A DNA stretch of 64,000 nt from an uncultured bacterium. GTDB taxonomy: Bacteria; Bacillota_I; Bacilli_A; RF39; UBA660. This document shows, one piece after another, positions 7,741 through 16,712 of the stretch; positions within the stretch are counted from its first letter, which is position 1; each line of letters opens with the position of its first letter. The notes under the pieces are model-generated. The model was given only the letters and a program-made list of their open reading frames with translations. It ran no database searches and was not told the DNA's origin. Made by a program: the position numbers and the translations under genes. The stretch lies in contig CAMNUE010000011.1 in the NCBI GenBank assembly GCA_946560065.1, positions 1-64,000 of the forward strand, in the 5' to 3' direction.

Positions 7741-8376
7741 ATGGCATTTGATTATAAAAAAGAATATAAGGAGTTTTACATGCCAAAGAAAAAGCCAACT
7801 ATTGTAGAAATTCCAAAGATGAATTACATTGCAGTGAGAGGAAAAGGCAATCCAAATGAAGAAAATGGTGATTATAAAAATACTATAGGGTTATTATATG
7901 GTGTTGCTTATACTATTAAAATGAGTTATAAAGGTTCACACAAAATTGAAGGCTTTTTTGAATATGTTGTTCCTCCATTAGAAGGATTCTGGTGGCAAGA
8001 AAACACAAAAGGAATGGACTACAATAGAAAAGAAGATTTAAACTTTATTTCCATCATTAGATTACCAGACTTTGTAACTAAAGAAGATTTTATTTGGGCA
8101 AAAGAGGAAGCGACAAAGAAAAAGAAACAAGATTTTTCTAGAGTTGAATTTCTAACTTATGATGAAGGTGTTTGCGTTCAATGTATGCATAATGGTAGCT
8201 ATGATGATGAACCTACTACTACCAGATTAATGCATGAATACATGAAAGAAAACGGCTATGAATTAGATATAACTGACACTAGACATCACCATGAAATATA
8301 TTTAAGTGATCCAAGACGTTGTGATGTATCTAAATTAAAGACTGTCATTCGTCATCCAATCAAGAAAATAGGGTGA
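7741..8376 (+). CDS. GyrI-like small-molecule-binding protein
   Basis: A 211-residue protein of the GyrI-like (AraC effector-binding) family: PTIVEIPKMNYIAVRGKGNP, NTIGLLYGVAYTIKM, FEYVVPPLEGFWWQE and FLTYDEGVCVQCMHNGSYDDE, then a C-terminal RHHHEIYLSDPRR. Members bind or hydrolyse amphipathic small molecules, and this stand-alone form is common in Bacilli. GGAG precedes the ATG. It ends with UGA immediately followed by UAA, and the Cdd1-like gene starts 6 bases later, so the two form an operon. Confidence 0.85.
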   Translation: MAFDYKKEYKEFYMPKKKPTIVEIPKMNYIAVRGKGNPNEENGDYKNTIGLLYGVAYTIKMSYKGSHKIEGFFEYVVPPLEGFWWQENTKGMDYNRKEDLNFISIIRLPDFVTKEDFIWAKEEATKKKKQDFSRVEFLTYDEGVCVQCMHNGSYDDEPTTTRLMHEYMKENGYELDITDTRHHHEIYLSDPRRCDVSKLKTVIRHPIKKIG

Positions 8377-8382
8377 TAACTC

Positions 8383-8637
8383 ATGAAAACCAATTTAATT
8401 AAAATACCTAACGTTGGCAAAAGAACTAAAGAGTCTCTTATTAATATTGGCATAACTTGCGTTGAAGATTTAGCAGGAAAGAATGCCGAAGACTTATATG
8501 AAAAGGATTGTAAGGTAAAAGGATTCAAAGAAGATAGATGCCAACTATATATGTTTAGAATGGCCATTTACTATGCAGAAACTCCTAGCCCTGAACCAGA
8601 AAAACTAAAATGGTGGTATTGGAAAGACAAAGATTAG
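8383..8637 (+). CDS. Helix-hairpin-helix Cdd1-like protein
   Basis: An 84-residue protein of the Cdd1/pathogenicity-locus type. KIPNVGKRTKESLINIGI is a helix-hairpin-helix followed by CVEDLAGKNAEDLYEKDC and a C-terminal Pro/Trp-rich end (TPSPEPEKLKWWYW). HhH motifs usually contact DNA non-specifically. The real role is unknown. It is tightly coupled to the GyrI-like gene. Confidence 0.75.
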   Translation: MKTNLIKIPNVGKRTKESLINIGITCVEDLAGKNAEDLYEKDCKVKGFKEDRCQLYMFRMAIYYAETPSPEPEKLKWWYWKDKD

Positions 8638-8675
8638 CACTTAATAGAAAACTAAATAAAACCAACTAAGTCGTG

Positions 8676-8704
8676 TTGTAAAACTATTTAATTTATGATA
8701 AGAT
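8676..8704 (+). promoter_or_regulatory. Promoter of an orphan small RNA
   Basis: TTGTAA at 8676-8681, 17-base spacer, extended -10 TGA-TAAGAT at 8699-8704. The terminator at 8786-8818 lies about 100 bases downstream with no convincing ORF between. Confidence 0.6.
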
Positions 8705-8710
8705 TTGTCT

Positions 8711-8818
8711 AGATGAAGGAAACTTCCTCCAATAAAAAAGAGGAGCATTTATATATAGGTGAATGTCTCCTCCATATTTGGGTTTGACACTCTAATGCTT
8801 AAGAGTGTCTATTTTTTT
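8711..8818 (+). ncRNA. Candidate small RNA, about 105 nt
   Basis: A promoter (8676-8704) and a strong intrinsic terminator (GACACTCT 8786-8793 with AGAGTGTC 8802-8809, then a T-rich tract) bracket about 105 bases without a credible gene. Inside are a short hairpin (GAAG/CTTC, 8715-8726), a CCTCC at 8726-8730, GAGGAG at 8740-8745 and CTCCTC at 8767-8772. GAGGAG can pair with either pyrimidine run, so two structures compete. The unpaired CUCCUCC resembles an anti-Shine-Dalgarno, which hints at a trans-acting regulator of translation. The class is not recognised. Confidence 0.45.
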
Positions 8819-9196
8819 ATTGTTAAAACAAGTAAGATAAGTAACAGTAGATTTATGACGATAAGCTTTAAAAACTTTAATACAAAAGTTTTTATCCATT
8901 TTAATTCATTTAGAATGAGGATGACACACGATAATATAAATGTCCCTTATTTATATTATTCTGCGAAGTTTATTCTTTGTTCATAGATTAAAATAAAAAT
9001 AAAGAAATGCAATATTAAAAAATAAAGATATTCTATTAGGATAAAATTCAAATAATTACAGATTTAAATAACTAAATTCTTTAATTAAGTAAATTCGCGC
9101 AAGAAAAAATTGCTCAAAAAAAACATAGATGTCAAATAACTTTGATAGACTTTAATTGTACATTTAGTTAGACTGATAGCGGAAGGAGGAAAAAGT
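8819..9196 (+). other. Intergenic region without a recognisable gene
   Basis: About 375 AT-rich bases between the small-RNA terminator and the XRE regulator. It holds a weak promoter-like pair (TTGATA and TAGTTA, 17 bases apart, near 9141-9169) and the ribosome site GGAAGGAGG. An open frame crossing the terminator (8759-8986) has no ribosome site and biased composition, so I do not call it. Confidence 0.5.
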
Positions 9197-9913
9197 ATGA
9201 GTCTCTCAAAAAAAATTATCAGCATCAGAAAAGAAAATAATTTAAACCAAGAAAGTCTTGCCGAAGTTTTAAATGTGTCAAGGCAAACTGTTTCTAATTG
9301 GGAGAACAACAAATGTTATCCAGATATCGAAACTCTCATTTTGATTAGTGATAAGTTTGACCTATCTTTGGATACATTACTGAAAGACGATATGAAAATG
9401 ATAAAAGAAATTGATAAGAAGGTTGAGAAAAATTCTCAATTAAAAAAAATTATTATAGTCTTAAGTATTATTTTATTCGCAATCATATTCTTTTTAGTTT
9501 CTAAAAATTATATAGAGAAAACACAAAAAGAAAAAGATAACGTAAGATACCAAGAGATTATTAATAATTTAAATACCTTAGGTTTTTCAAAAAGAGATGG
9601 AATAGGCTTTTCTAAAATAAATGAAGCAGATGTTGAATATTCCATCTACTCAAAAATGCCAGGAGTCCTAGAGAAAGATATTTCTGCTAGAACAACAAAA
9701 GGAGATTTTTTAATTCTTGCTAGTTACAACGGCAAAAGAGTAGCAGTTACTTATGTTAATAATGAGAAAACAACTGTTTATTGTGATACTAAAGGTAACT
9801 TACTAAATGAAAAACAAAATAAAAATCATACAGAAGTCTACAATAGCCATAAAGCTAAAACTATTGAAATAGTTACCCGTATGGTAGAACTTGCAGACGC
9901 CGTTTATGAATAA
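9197..9913 (+). CDS. Membrane-anchored XRE-family regulator
   Basis: A 238-residue protein. An N-terminal helix-turn-helix of Cro/CI type spans residues 5-58 (NLNQESLAEVLNVSRQTVSN, then WENNKCYPDIETLI). One membrane helix follows at about 84-103, then a C-terminal domain of about 130 residues that would lie outside the membrane. This topology suggests a sensor that couples an extracellular signal to DNA binding. The C-terminal domain (GFSKRDGIGFSKINEADVEY, YVNNEKTTVYCDTKGNLL) is not recognised. Good ribosome site GGAAGGAGG. Ends in a strong terminator, so it is monocistronic. Confidence 0.8.
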   Translation: MSLSKKIISIRKENNLNQESLAEVLNVSRQTVSNWENNKCYPDIETLILISDKFDLSLDTLLKDDMKMIKEIDKKVEKNSQLKKIIIVLSIILFAIIFFLVSKNYIEKTQKEKDNVRYQEIINNLNTLGFSKRDGIGFSKINEADVEYSIYSKMPGVLEKDISARTTKGDFLILASYNGKRVAVTYVNNEKTTVYCDTKGNLLNEKQNKNHTEVYNSHKAKTIEIVTRMVELADAVYE

Positions 9914-9919
9914 AATTAC

Positions 9920-9950
9920 AAAGGTTAGTATTGTACTAATCTTTTTATAT
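9920..9950 (+). terminator. Intrinsic terminator
   Basis: Eleven-base stem (9920-9930 with 9934-9944, one G-U pair), loop TTG, followed by T-rich sequence. Confidence 0.75.
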
Positions 9951-10150
9951 TTTTTTATATATAAGGAAAGTGCGTTTTCAACTACAAAATAAAAAAATTG
10001 AATAGTGTAAATACTATTCCACTACAAATAAACCTAAGTATTTTCAGAGGTTTTGATTGGAAATGATGGACTACCACAATATGGACATTCCATTTTATAA
10101 GATTTTTTATTTATAAGATTTTGCTTTTTATTTGAGAAAAAATTAGCCCA

Positions 10151-10179
10151 TTGACAATAGAACAAATGTATTGTATATT
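10151..10179 (+). promoter_or_regulatory. tnpB promoter
   Basis: A consensus TTGACA at 10151-10156, 17-base spacer and TATATT at 10174-10179, 20 bases before the tnpB start. Confidence 0.7.
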
Positions 10180-10198
10180 GAGCTTAAGGGGGAATATA

Positions 10199-11329
10199 AT
10201 GTATAAAGCTTATAAGTTTCGATTATATCCAAATGATACTCAAAAGATGTTAATACATAAGATTTTTGGTTGCTATAGATTTGTTTATAATTATTTTCTT
10301 GATAAATGCAGATCATATGGATATATTAAAGCATTTGATATGTGTAATGAACTAAAAGAAATGTATGCAGATTATCCATGATTAAAAGAAGTAGATAGTT
10401 GTAGTTTGAGATGTGCTATCTTTAATCTTGAAGATGCATATAAAAATTTCTTTGCTAAAAGAGCAAGTTTACCAACCTTTAAAAGTAAATATAGAAGACA
10501 ATCCTATAGAACAAATTGTATTAAGAGTACTTATAAAGGTAGAGAATATAGTAATATACAAATCGATTTAATTAATAATAAAATTAAATTACCAAAGCTT
10601 GGTTTAGTTGATATTAGAGGATATAGGAACTTAGAAGTAATTAATGGTAACATTGTAAACGCAACAGTTATTAAAGAAACAACTGGTAAATACTATGTAA
10701 GTGTTGTAGTGGAAGAAATAGAGATACTAGAAAAGAAGGTTATCCCCACTAATATTGTAGGAATAGATTTAGGAATAAAAGACTTAGTAATAACATCTGA
10801 TGGAGAAAAATATTCTAATCCAAAAGAAATAACTAAACATGAGAAAAGATTAAAAAGAATTCAAAGAAAATTATCTAGACAAATAAAAGGAAGCAAGAAC
10901 TACTTAAAAACTAAAGAGAAGATTTCTAAAATTCATATTAAGATTAAAAATAGTCGCAAACATAATATAATAAAAATCGTAAATAAATTAGCTAGTGAAC
11001 ACGATATCATAGTTTCTGAAAAATTAAATGTAAAAGGTATGATTAAAAATCATAATCTTGCAAAAATGGTAACTGATGCTTCATTTAGTAAGATATGTGA
11101 ATTATTGAAATGGAAGACTAGGATAAAAGGAAAATATTACTATCAAGTAGATACCTATTATCCGAGTAGTAAAACATGTAGTAGATGTAGTGAGAAAACA
11201 GAAATAACAAATAATTTAAATATTAGAAACTGGGTATGTGAGAAATGCAAAGAAGAACACGATAGAGATATAAACGCGAGTATAAATATAATGTTTGAAG
11301 GATTAAGATTACATTATGGAATGAACTAA
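10199..11329 (+). pseudogene. tnpB: TnpB (IS200/IS605-type RNA-guided nuclease) with one in-frame UGA
   Basis: A 376-codon tnpB interrupted only by UGA at 10379-10381 (codon 61). N-terminal YKFRLYPNDTQKMLIHKIFG matches the TnpB start. The break reads MYADYP-UGA-LKEVDS, where TnpB relatives have Trp (YPWLKEVDS), so TGG to TGA explains it. Beyond it the RuvC residues are all present: GIDLGIKD, VSEKLNVKGM, and HDRDINASIN, plus the zinc finger CSRC/CEKC. The protein would be functional if the UGA were read through. No tnpA lies alongside. The strong promoter and GGGGG ribosome site are intact. A TTG at 10406 could restart translation but would remove the N-terminal region. Confidence 0.85.
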
Positions 11330-11450
11330 AAAATCGAAAAAAAGAAAAAATAATATAAAATACGGTGGCGACCATCGGAATTTAAGCCTGTGAAGAATGA
11401 AGGTTACTTCATCAGGGAAACAGGAAACTTGGGAGGTGACGACCAAGGTG
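11330..11450 (+). ncRNA. Candidate omega-RNA / right-end structure of the TnpB element
   Basis: Directly after tnpB there is a non-coding stretch with ordered stems. CCTGT (11387-11391) pairs with ACAGG (11420-11424) around a perfect ATGAAG/CTTCAT hairpin (11397-11402 and 11407-11412). A second stem CTTGG/CCAAG (11428-11432 and 11443-11447) follows. TnpB elements carry their guide scaffold (omega-RNA) across the tnpB 3' end to the right end, with a subterminal palindrome there. The element end would be shortly after 11447. The exact boundaries and guide are not determinable here. Confidence 0.45.
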
Positions 11451-11563
11451 AATAAAATCAATTTTTAATAGAAAATTTATTTTATTCTTCTGTTCCATAA
11501 GTATATCAAATCATGCTATACTTTAAATAAGTAAAAAGCTGATTTACTATTAGGAGGAACCTC

Positions 11564-12502
11564 ATGAAAAGTGTAATAAAAGTAAAGAATTTAACAAAAG
11601 AATACAAAACTTTAAAAGCTATTGATGATTTATCTTTTGAAGTTTTTGAAGAGGAAATTTTAGGTTTACTAGGACCTAATGGTAGTGGTAAATCTACAAC
11701 AATAAATTGTATATTATCACTCCTAAACTATAGTGGAGGGGACATTGAAATTTTTAATCAAAAAATGCAGCCTGATGCTTATGAGATAAAAAGAAAAATA
11801 GGTGTAGTCTTCCAAGATGTTGCTGTCTTTGAAGAACTAAATGTCTATGACAATATAGATTATTTTTGTGGTCTCTATATTAAGGATAAAGAAGAAAGAA
11901 AAAAATGCATTGCTGAAGCTATCAAACTAGTTGGGCTAGAAGATTTTACAAAGTTCTATCCTAAACAACTATCAGGAGGACTTCTTCGTCGCTTAAATAT
12001 TGCTTGTGGCATTGCTCACAAACCAAAGATAATCTTTTTAGATGAACCAACTGTTGCAGTTGACCCTCAAAGTAGAAACAACATTTTAGATGGAATTAAA
12101 GAACTACGTAAAAAAGGCGCAACTATCATCTACACAACTCACTATATGGAAGAAGTAGAAATATTATGCGATAGAGTAATTATCCTAGATAAAGGAAAAA
12201 TAATTGCAAGTGGAACAAATGATGAATTAAAAGAATTAGCACATATCGAAGAAAAAGTTACAGTAGAAGGTATTGACCTAAACGAAAAAAATCTAGAAAA
12301 AATTGAATACTTAAAAAATGTCGAAGATATCACTTATCTAGATAACACCCTAATAGTAACTTACCAAAAAGGAAAAAACAATTTAATTAAACTGATTGAT
12401 TTTCTAAAACAAGAAAACCTTGCTTACAGTAAGATTTATTCAGAAAGGCCAACTTTAAATGACGTCTTCCTAGAACTAACAGGAAAGGAATTAAGAGACT
12501 AA
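11564..12502 (+). CDS. ABC exporter ATP-binding protein
   Basis: A 312-residue ABC-2 type ATPase of the CcmA/NatA class that powers export by the two membrane proteins downstream. Walker A GPNGSGKST at residues 37-45, Q-loop VFQDVA, signature LSGGLLRR near 136-143, Walker B IIFLDEP near 155-161, and the switch His in TTHYMEE. The C-terminal extension (about 220-312) is typical of this class. AGGAGG precedes the ATG, and a -10 (TATACT, extended TG) lies at 11517. Its stop overlaps the start of the next gene (TAATG). Confidence 0.9.
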   Translation: MKSVIKVKNLTKEYKTLKAIDDLSFEVFEEEILGLLGPNGSGKSTTINCILSLLNYSGGDIEIFNQKMQPDAYEIKRKIGVVFQDVAVFEELNVYDNIDYFCGLYIKDKEERKKCIAEAIKLVGLEDFTKFYPKQLSGGLLRRLNIACGIAHKPKIIFLDEPTVAVDPQSRNNILDGIKELRKKGATIIYTTHYMEEVEILCDRVIILDKGKIIASGTNDELKELAHIEEKVTVEGIDLNEKNLEKIEYLKNVEDITYLDNTLIVTYQKGKNNLIKLIDFLKQENLAYSKIYSERPTLNDVFLELTGKELRD

Positions 12503-13695
12503 TGTTTATTCATAATTTTAAACACATGTTAAAAAGACTATTTAACGATAAAATGCTTATATTTTGGACTTTTGCCTTTCCACTTATTTTAGGAACTTTC
12601 TTTAGCCTAGCTTTTTCTAATATTGAAGAAGGAGAAAAGTTAGATATCATTAATATTGCAGTCATTAAAAATGAAGAGTATAAGAATAGCCCCATTTGGC
12701 AAGAAGCAATAAAGACACTTAGTGACAATAAAAATGAAGAAAGATTGTTTAATACGAAATATGTTAGTATAGAAAAGGCAAAAGAGTTACTCAGTGATGA
12801 AAAAATAACAGGCTACATTATTTTAGAAGATTCTCCTAAAGTAGTTGTACTAAGTAATGGTATTAATGAAACAATTATTAAACAAGTAACTGAAGAAATA
12901 AACGAGCAAGAAACAATTATTAACAATGTTGCTGACATAAAAATAAAAGAACATCTAAAAAATCAAAATGAAAAAATAGAAAATCCTGATATTTTCTATG
13001 CCTCAATTTACCAAGAAATAGCCGAAATAACCAAAAATAGTCAAGCTAACATAAAAGATACTTCAAGTAATAATCTAAGTTACACTATGATTGAATTTTA
13101 TACCTTAATCGCCATGACTTGTCTTTATGGAGGAATTCTTGGTATGGTTGCAATTAATCAATGTCTAGCTAACATGAGTAGTAATGGTAAAAGAGTAGCT
13201 GTAAGTCCTGCTTCAAAATCTAAACTAGTTATTAGTAGTGCTCTAGCTAGTTACTTAATTCAATTATTAGGAATTTTCTTGTTATTTATCTATACGATTT
13301 TTGTTCTAAAAGTTGATTATGGAAATAACCTTTTCTATGTAATAATTCTTTCTCTTACAGGTTGCTTTGCTGGTTTATCTTTAGGTATTGTCCTTGCTAC
13401 ATTATTAAAATCAAGTGAAAATGTAAAAACAGGAATTATCATTGCAGTTACCATGTTTGGTTGTTTCTTATCTGGAATGATGGGAATTACAATGAAATAT
13501 GTTATTGATAAAAATATTCCAATTCTTAATAAAATAAATCCAGCTAGTATGATAACAGATGGCTTATATTCACTTTACTATTATGATACATATGAAAGAT
13601 TTTTCTTTAATGTTGCAAGCCTTCTAATTTTCTCGTTTGTTTTACTACTATTAGCTAGTATTAGTTTAAGGAGGCAGAAATATGACAGTATTTAA
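12502..13695 (+). CDS. ABC-2 exporter permease 1
   Basis: A 397-residue ABC-2 membrane protein: one N-terminal helix (residues 17-37), a large extracytoplasmic loop (about 40-190), then five or six C-terminal helices with the GMMGITMKYV and NPASMITDGLYSLYYYD motifs typical of the family. It starts in the stop codon of the ATPase gene. The substrate could be a drug, lipid or peptide; nothing in the neighbourhood tells which. Confidence 0.85.
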   Translation: MFIHNFKHMLKRLFNDKMLIFWTFAFPLILGTFFSLAFSNIEEGEKLDIINIAVIKNEEYKNSPIWQEAIKTLSDNKNEERLFNTKYVSIEKAKELLSDEKITGYIILEDSPKVVVLSNGINETIIKQVTEEINEQETIINNVADIKIKEHLKNQNEKIENPDIFYASIYQEIAEITKNSQANIKDTSSNNLSYTMIEFYTLIAMTCLYGGILGMVAINQCLANMSSNGKRVAVSPASKSKLVISSALASYLIQLLGIFLLFIYTIFVLKVDYGNNLFYVIILSLTGCFAGLSLGIVLATLLKSSENVKTGIIIAVTMFGCFLSGMMGITMKYVIDKNIPILNKINPASMITDGLYSLYYYDTYERFFFNVASLLIFSFVLLLLASISLRRQKYDSI

Positions 13696-14830
13696 AACAT
13701 TCTTAAAAGTTCTCAATAAAGCTAAAACTCCAATTATCATGTATACTGTAATTTTAATTTTCTTCAGTGCCTTCAATATGCAAACGGCAGATACCACAAC
13801 CAATTTTACTGCCACTAAACCCGATGTTTTAATTATTAACAATGACGAAGAAAAAGGTCTTACCAAAAATCTAGTTAACTATATCAAAAGAAACAGTAAT
13901 ATCATCGATATTAAAAACAATGAAAACGCTATTAGAGATGCATTGTTTTACCGTGATCTAAATTATATAATTTATATACCAAAAAGCTTTCGAAATGATT
14001 TTCTAGCCAAGAAAAATCCAGAAATAAAAATAAAAAAGACAACTGACTACAACGCCAGTCTTGCCGAGATACAATTAGCACGATATATGAAAGTTGTAAA
14101 TACTTATCTAAAGTTTACAAGTAATGAAGAAGATTTGGTTAGAAGTATCAATAAAACACTAAAAAAGCAAACAGAAGTTGAAGTTGTTTCAAAATTAGAC
14201 ACTAACGCTCTAAGTAAAGCAACATTCTATTATAACTTTTTAAATTACTGTCTTCTAGCAGGATTCATCTATGTTATTTGTTTAATTTTATCTAGCTTTA
14301 AGGAAAAAAACATCCACAAAAGAACTATAATTAGTAGTATGAACTACAAAGAGTACAATCGAAAACTATTGCTCTCAAACGCCTTATTCAGTTTTATCTT
14401 ATGGCTATTTTACATTGTTCTTAGCTTCATAATTTTAGGTAGTATAATGTTCACACCTAATGGTCTAATTTATATTTTAAATTCCTTTGTCTTCTCACTA
14501 TGTGCCTTATCGATTGCTTTCTTAATAGGAAACACTATGAACAATAAGAATGCTATTAATGGGATTGTTAATGTTGTAGCCTTAGGAAGTTGCTTCTTAT
14601 GCGGAGCTTTTGTTCCAATGGAACTATTACCAGACTCAGTCTTAAAAATAGCTCATATTTTACCATCTTATTGGTATATAAAGACAAATGAATTATTAAA
14701 AACAATCGATAAGTTTAATTTAGAGACAATGAGTTCGATCTTTATAAATATGATAATCATCATAGTTTTTACTATTATATTTATAGTTATTACCAATATA
14801 ATCAGTTCTAAAAAACAAAAAATTGATTAA
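13682..14830 (+). CDS. ABC-2 exporter permease 2
   Basis: A 382-residue paralog of the preceding permease with the same layout: N-terminal helix, loop to about residue 185, then five or six helices and the late GAFVPMELLPDSVLKIAHILPSYWYI region. It overlaps the preceding gene by 14 bases, so translation is coupled. The two permeases probably form a heterodimer with two copies of the ATPase. Confidence 0.85.
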   Translation: MTVFKTFLKVLNKAKTPIIMYTVILIFFSAFNMQTADTTTNFTATKPDVLIINNDEEKGLTKNLVNYIKRNSNIIDIKNNENAIRDALFYRDLNYIIYIPKSFRNDFLAKKNPEIKIKKTTDYNASLAEIQLARYMKVVNTYLKFTSNEEDLVRSINKTLKKQTEVEVVSKLDTNALSKATFYYNFLNYCLLAGFIYVICLILSSFKEKNIHKRTIISSMNYKEYNRKLLLSNALFSFILWLFYIVLSFIILGSIMFTPNGLIYILNSFVFSLCALSIAFLIGNTMNNKNAINGIVNVVALGSCFLCGAFVPMELLPDSVLKIAHILPSYWYIKTNELLKTIDKFNLETMSSIFINMIIIIVFTIIFIVITNIISSKKQKID

Positions 14831-14934
14831 TTTTTTCTTGAAAGTCAGATGAAAGCCTAAATTGGTGTAGAATAAGTATGGAGATTTTATTCCTAAAAAA
14901 TAAGCTTTATTATTAAATTTATTTCAAAATGGAT

Positions 14935-14964
14935 AAGAGTAGATAGCCAATATCTATTCTTTTA
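14935..14964 (+). terminator. Terminator-like hairpin
   Basis: Eleven-base stem AAGAGTAGATA with TATCTATTCTT (one G-U), loop GCCAA, then TTT. It lies 104 bases after the last ABC gene and ahead of the radical-SAM pseudogene. Confidence 0.55.
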
Positions 14965-15052
14965 AATTACATATATTTCTTGGCTGATTGAACTTTTTTA
15001 CTACTCAGTTTTTTTATCATATAATAGACAATCAACAAAAGGGGGAAGAAAT

Positions 15053-15864
15053 ATGAGATTTGCTTTACATCAGTTAGTATTAGAAACTACAAGACGTTGT
15101 AATATTCGTTGTAAGCATTGTATGCGTGGAGAATCACAGAATATCAATTTAACCAAGGAGACAGTAACTCAAGTTTTAAATTATTTAGAATACAATTGAG
15201 TCTATTTGTTTTAATGGTGGGGAGCCAACATTTAATTCCGAAATCATTATCTACACAATCAATAAGATTATTGAAGAAAGTTTAGACGTTAGAGAATTAT
15301 TAATAGTTACCAATGGTCAAATTTTTAATAAAGAACTAGTTGAAGCATTTAATCGTTTTAATACTTATCGTAATCAAAGGGTAAAAAATTCCATTATTGA
15401 AAACTACGAAAATATTTTAAGTTCAGAGACCGTTGAAAGTATGATTAAAACAAATACTGACAAACATGTTAGAATTACTTTTTCAACTGATAAATACCAT
15501 AAGGATGTTAAGAAAAAAAGTGAAAGACGCTTATTACCAATATGCAAAAGGTTTAAAAATTACTGAAGCTCTTACTAAAAGTACCAAAAGAAATACTGGG
15601 GTTATTATTGGAAAATTAAGTCCTGGTATTATAATTACTGACTTCATCGTTAATGCTTTAGGTGAAAAAGAAAAAATTAATCTCTCAGAAAAAACTAAAA
15701 AAGCTTATAACATTTTAGGCGACTATCCAGACGTTGTTGCCGCTTTTCTATTTGAAGAAATATTAAGCACAAAGAATGGAGCTAAAATAGAGAGGCTAAC
15801 TAATGGAAAAGCAGCATCACGTTTCATTACTGCACCATTCAACAAAAGAGATTTCTTCAAGTAA
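15053..15864 (+). pseudogene. Radical-SAM protein pseudogene, two frameshifts
   Basis: The ATG at 15053, with a GGGGGAAG ribosome site, opens LVLETTRRCNIRCKHCMRG, a canonical CxxxCxxC radical-SAM cluster. The frame breaks at 15197. The next frame continues ESICFNGGEPTFNSE, the expected GGEP motif, and runs to DKYHKDVKKK. A third frame from about 15510 carries VKDAYYQYAKGLKITEAL to the stop at 15862. Each break is repaired by removing one A. The last 90 residues (ITDFIVNALGEKEKINLSEK onward) are not recognised. This enzyme would have been a small radical-SAM protein of unknown substrate. Confidence 0.7.
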
Positions 15865-15890
15865 TTCCAACAGTTTTATAACAAATGAAA

Positions 15891-15930
15891 AAAGAAAAGG
15901 AACACTCAAATGAGTCCTTTTTCTTTAAAA
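15891..15930 (+). terminator. Intrinsic terminator
   Basis: AAAGAAAAGGA (15891-15901) pairs with TCCTTTTTCTTT (15915-15926) with one bulged base. Confidence 0.6.
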
Positions 15931-15995
15931 AAAATAAAGAGTTTCTTTCTATTTGTATTTTCATGCTATAATTAAATTGATTAGGAAGTGGTAAC

Positions 15996-16712
15996 ATTAA
16001 AGAAGAAGTATTTGAAAATCTATTAATAAAAATCGGCAATTGCCAAAAATGTCGAAATTTGAAAACAAGAACCAAGGACTGTTCATTAATAAACTTTTAT
16101 AACAACCTAAACTTTGCTAAAAAAGTGCCCTCAATTTGGACTGATTGGTATCAAAGACTAGATGCCGAAATAATGATTATTGGTCAAGACTGGGGACCAT
16201 ATATAGACATGGAAAAATTAAATGAAAAGTACCAAGAAAATCAAACTCGAAATAATTGGAAAGAATTAATAGAAACAGAAAAGAGTCTTACTAAAAAGCA
16301 ATTAACTAATTTTATTAAAGTGTCATCAAATAACGAAGTAACAAACCTTGATAATTTTTATATAACAAATGCTATCATGTGTGCAAGACAAGGAATCTCT
16401 TATCGTGCAGATAATATTAATTTGAAAAAGTCTACTCTTAATTGTAAAGACTTTTTAGAAGAACAAATTACTATCGTAAACCCAAAAATAATCTTAACAC
16501 TAGGTTATTATCCATTGCTAGCATTAAGTGAAATATTTAATTTTGAAATCAAAACAACTTTAAAAGATTGCATAAAAAGTAATCCATATTTTAAAGTTAA
16601 AAGCTATACAATAATACCTCTATACCATCCAGTAGCACAAATAAAAAAAGAAGAGCAGCTATCACAGTATAAAAGAATTTGGACTCATTTGAAAGGAGAA
16701 GAAAATGAATAA
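15996..16712 (+). CDS. Uracil-DNA-glycosylase superfamily protein, probable ATT start
   Basis: A 238-residue protein of the UDG superfamily, which removes damaged bases, mainly uracil, from DNA. IMIIGQDWGP is the motif-A loop, TNAIMCAR and KIILTLGYYPLLAL are core strands, and PLYHP is the motif-B His loop. The N-terminal CQKCRNLK lies upstream of the first usual start (TTG at 16059, no ribosome site). It is preserved in frame back to ATT at 15996, which has AGGAAGTGG 4-10 bases upstream, so initiation at ATT (or a mutated ATG) is likely. Metal or Fe-S binding through the N-terminal Cys pair is possible. Confidence 0.7.
   Translation: MKEEVFENLLIKIGNCQKCRNLKTRTKDCSLINFYNNLNFAKKVPSIWTDWYQRLDAEIMIIGQDWGPYIDMEKLNEKYQENQTRNNWKELIETEKSLTKKQLTNFIKVSSNNEVTNLDNFYITNAIMCARQGISYRADNINLKKSTLNCKDFLEEQITIVNPKIILTLGYYPLLALSEIFNFEIKTTLKDCIKSNPYFKVKSYTIIPLYHPVAQIKKEEQLSQYKRIWTHLKGEENE

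Noticed and set aside
8759-8986. 75-codon open frame across the small-RNA terminator
   Set aside because: No ribosome site, runs through a strong terminator, and biased composition.
10010-10140. Zinc-ribbon-like segment on the - strand (MECPYCGSPSFP)
   Set aside because: Only 19 codons after the Met, no start site or continuation; possibly a remnant upstream of the TnpB element, but too short to call.
10379-10381. UGA read as Trp genome-wide
   Set aside because: UGA ends at least four genes (at 8376, 19395, 47820 and 57232), one of them inside an ATGA overlap, while Trp in intact genes is TGG. The lipobox UGA at 170 is better explained as TCA to TGA. UGA reassignment is not supported by this window.
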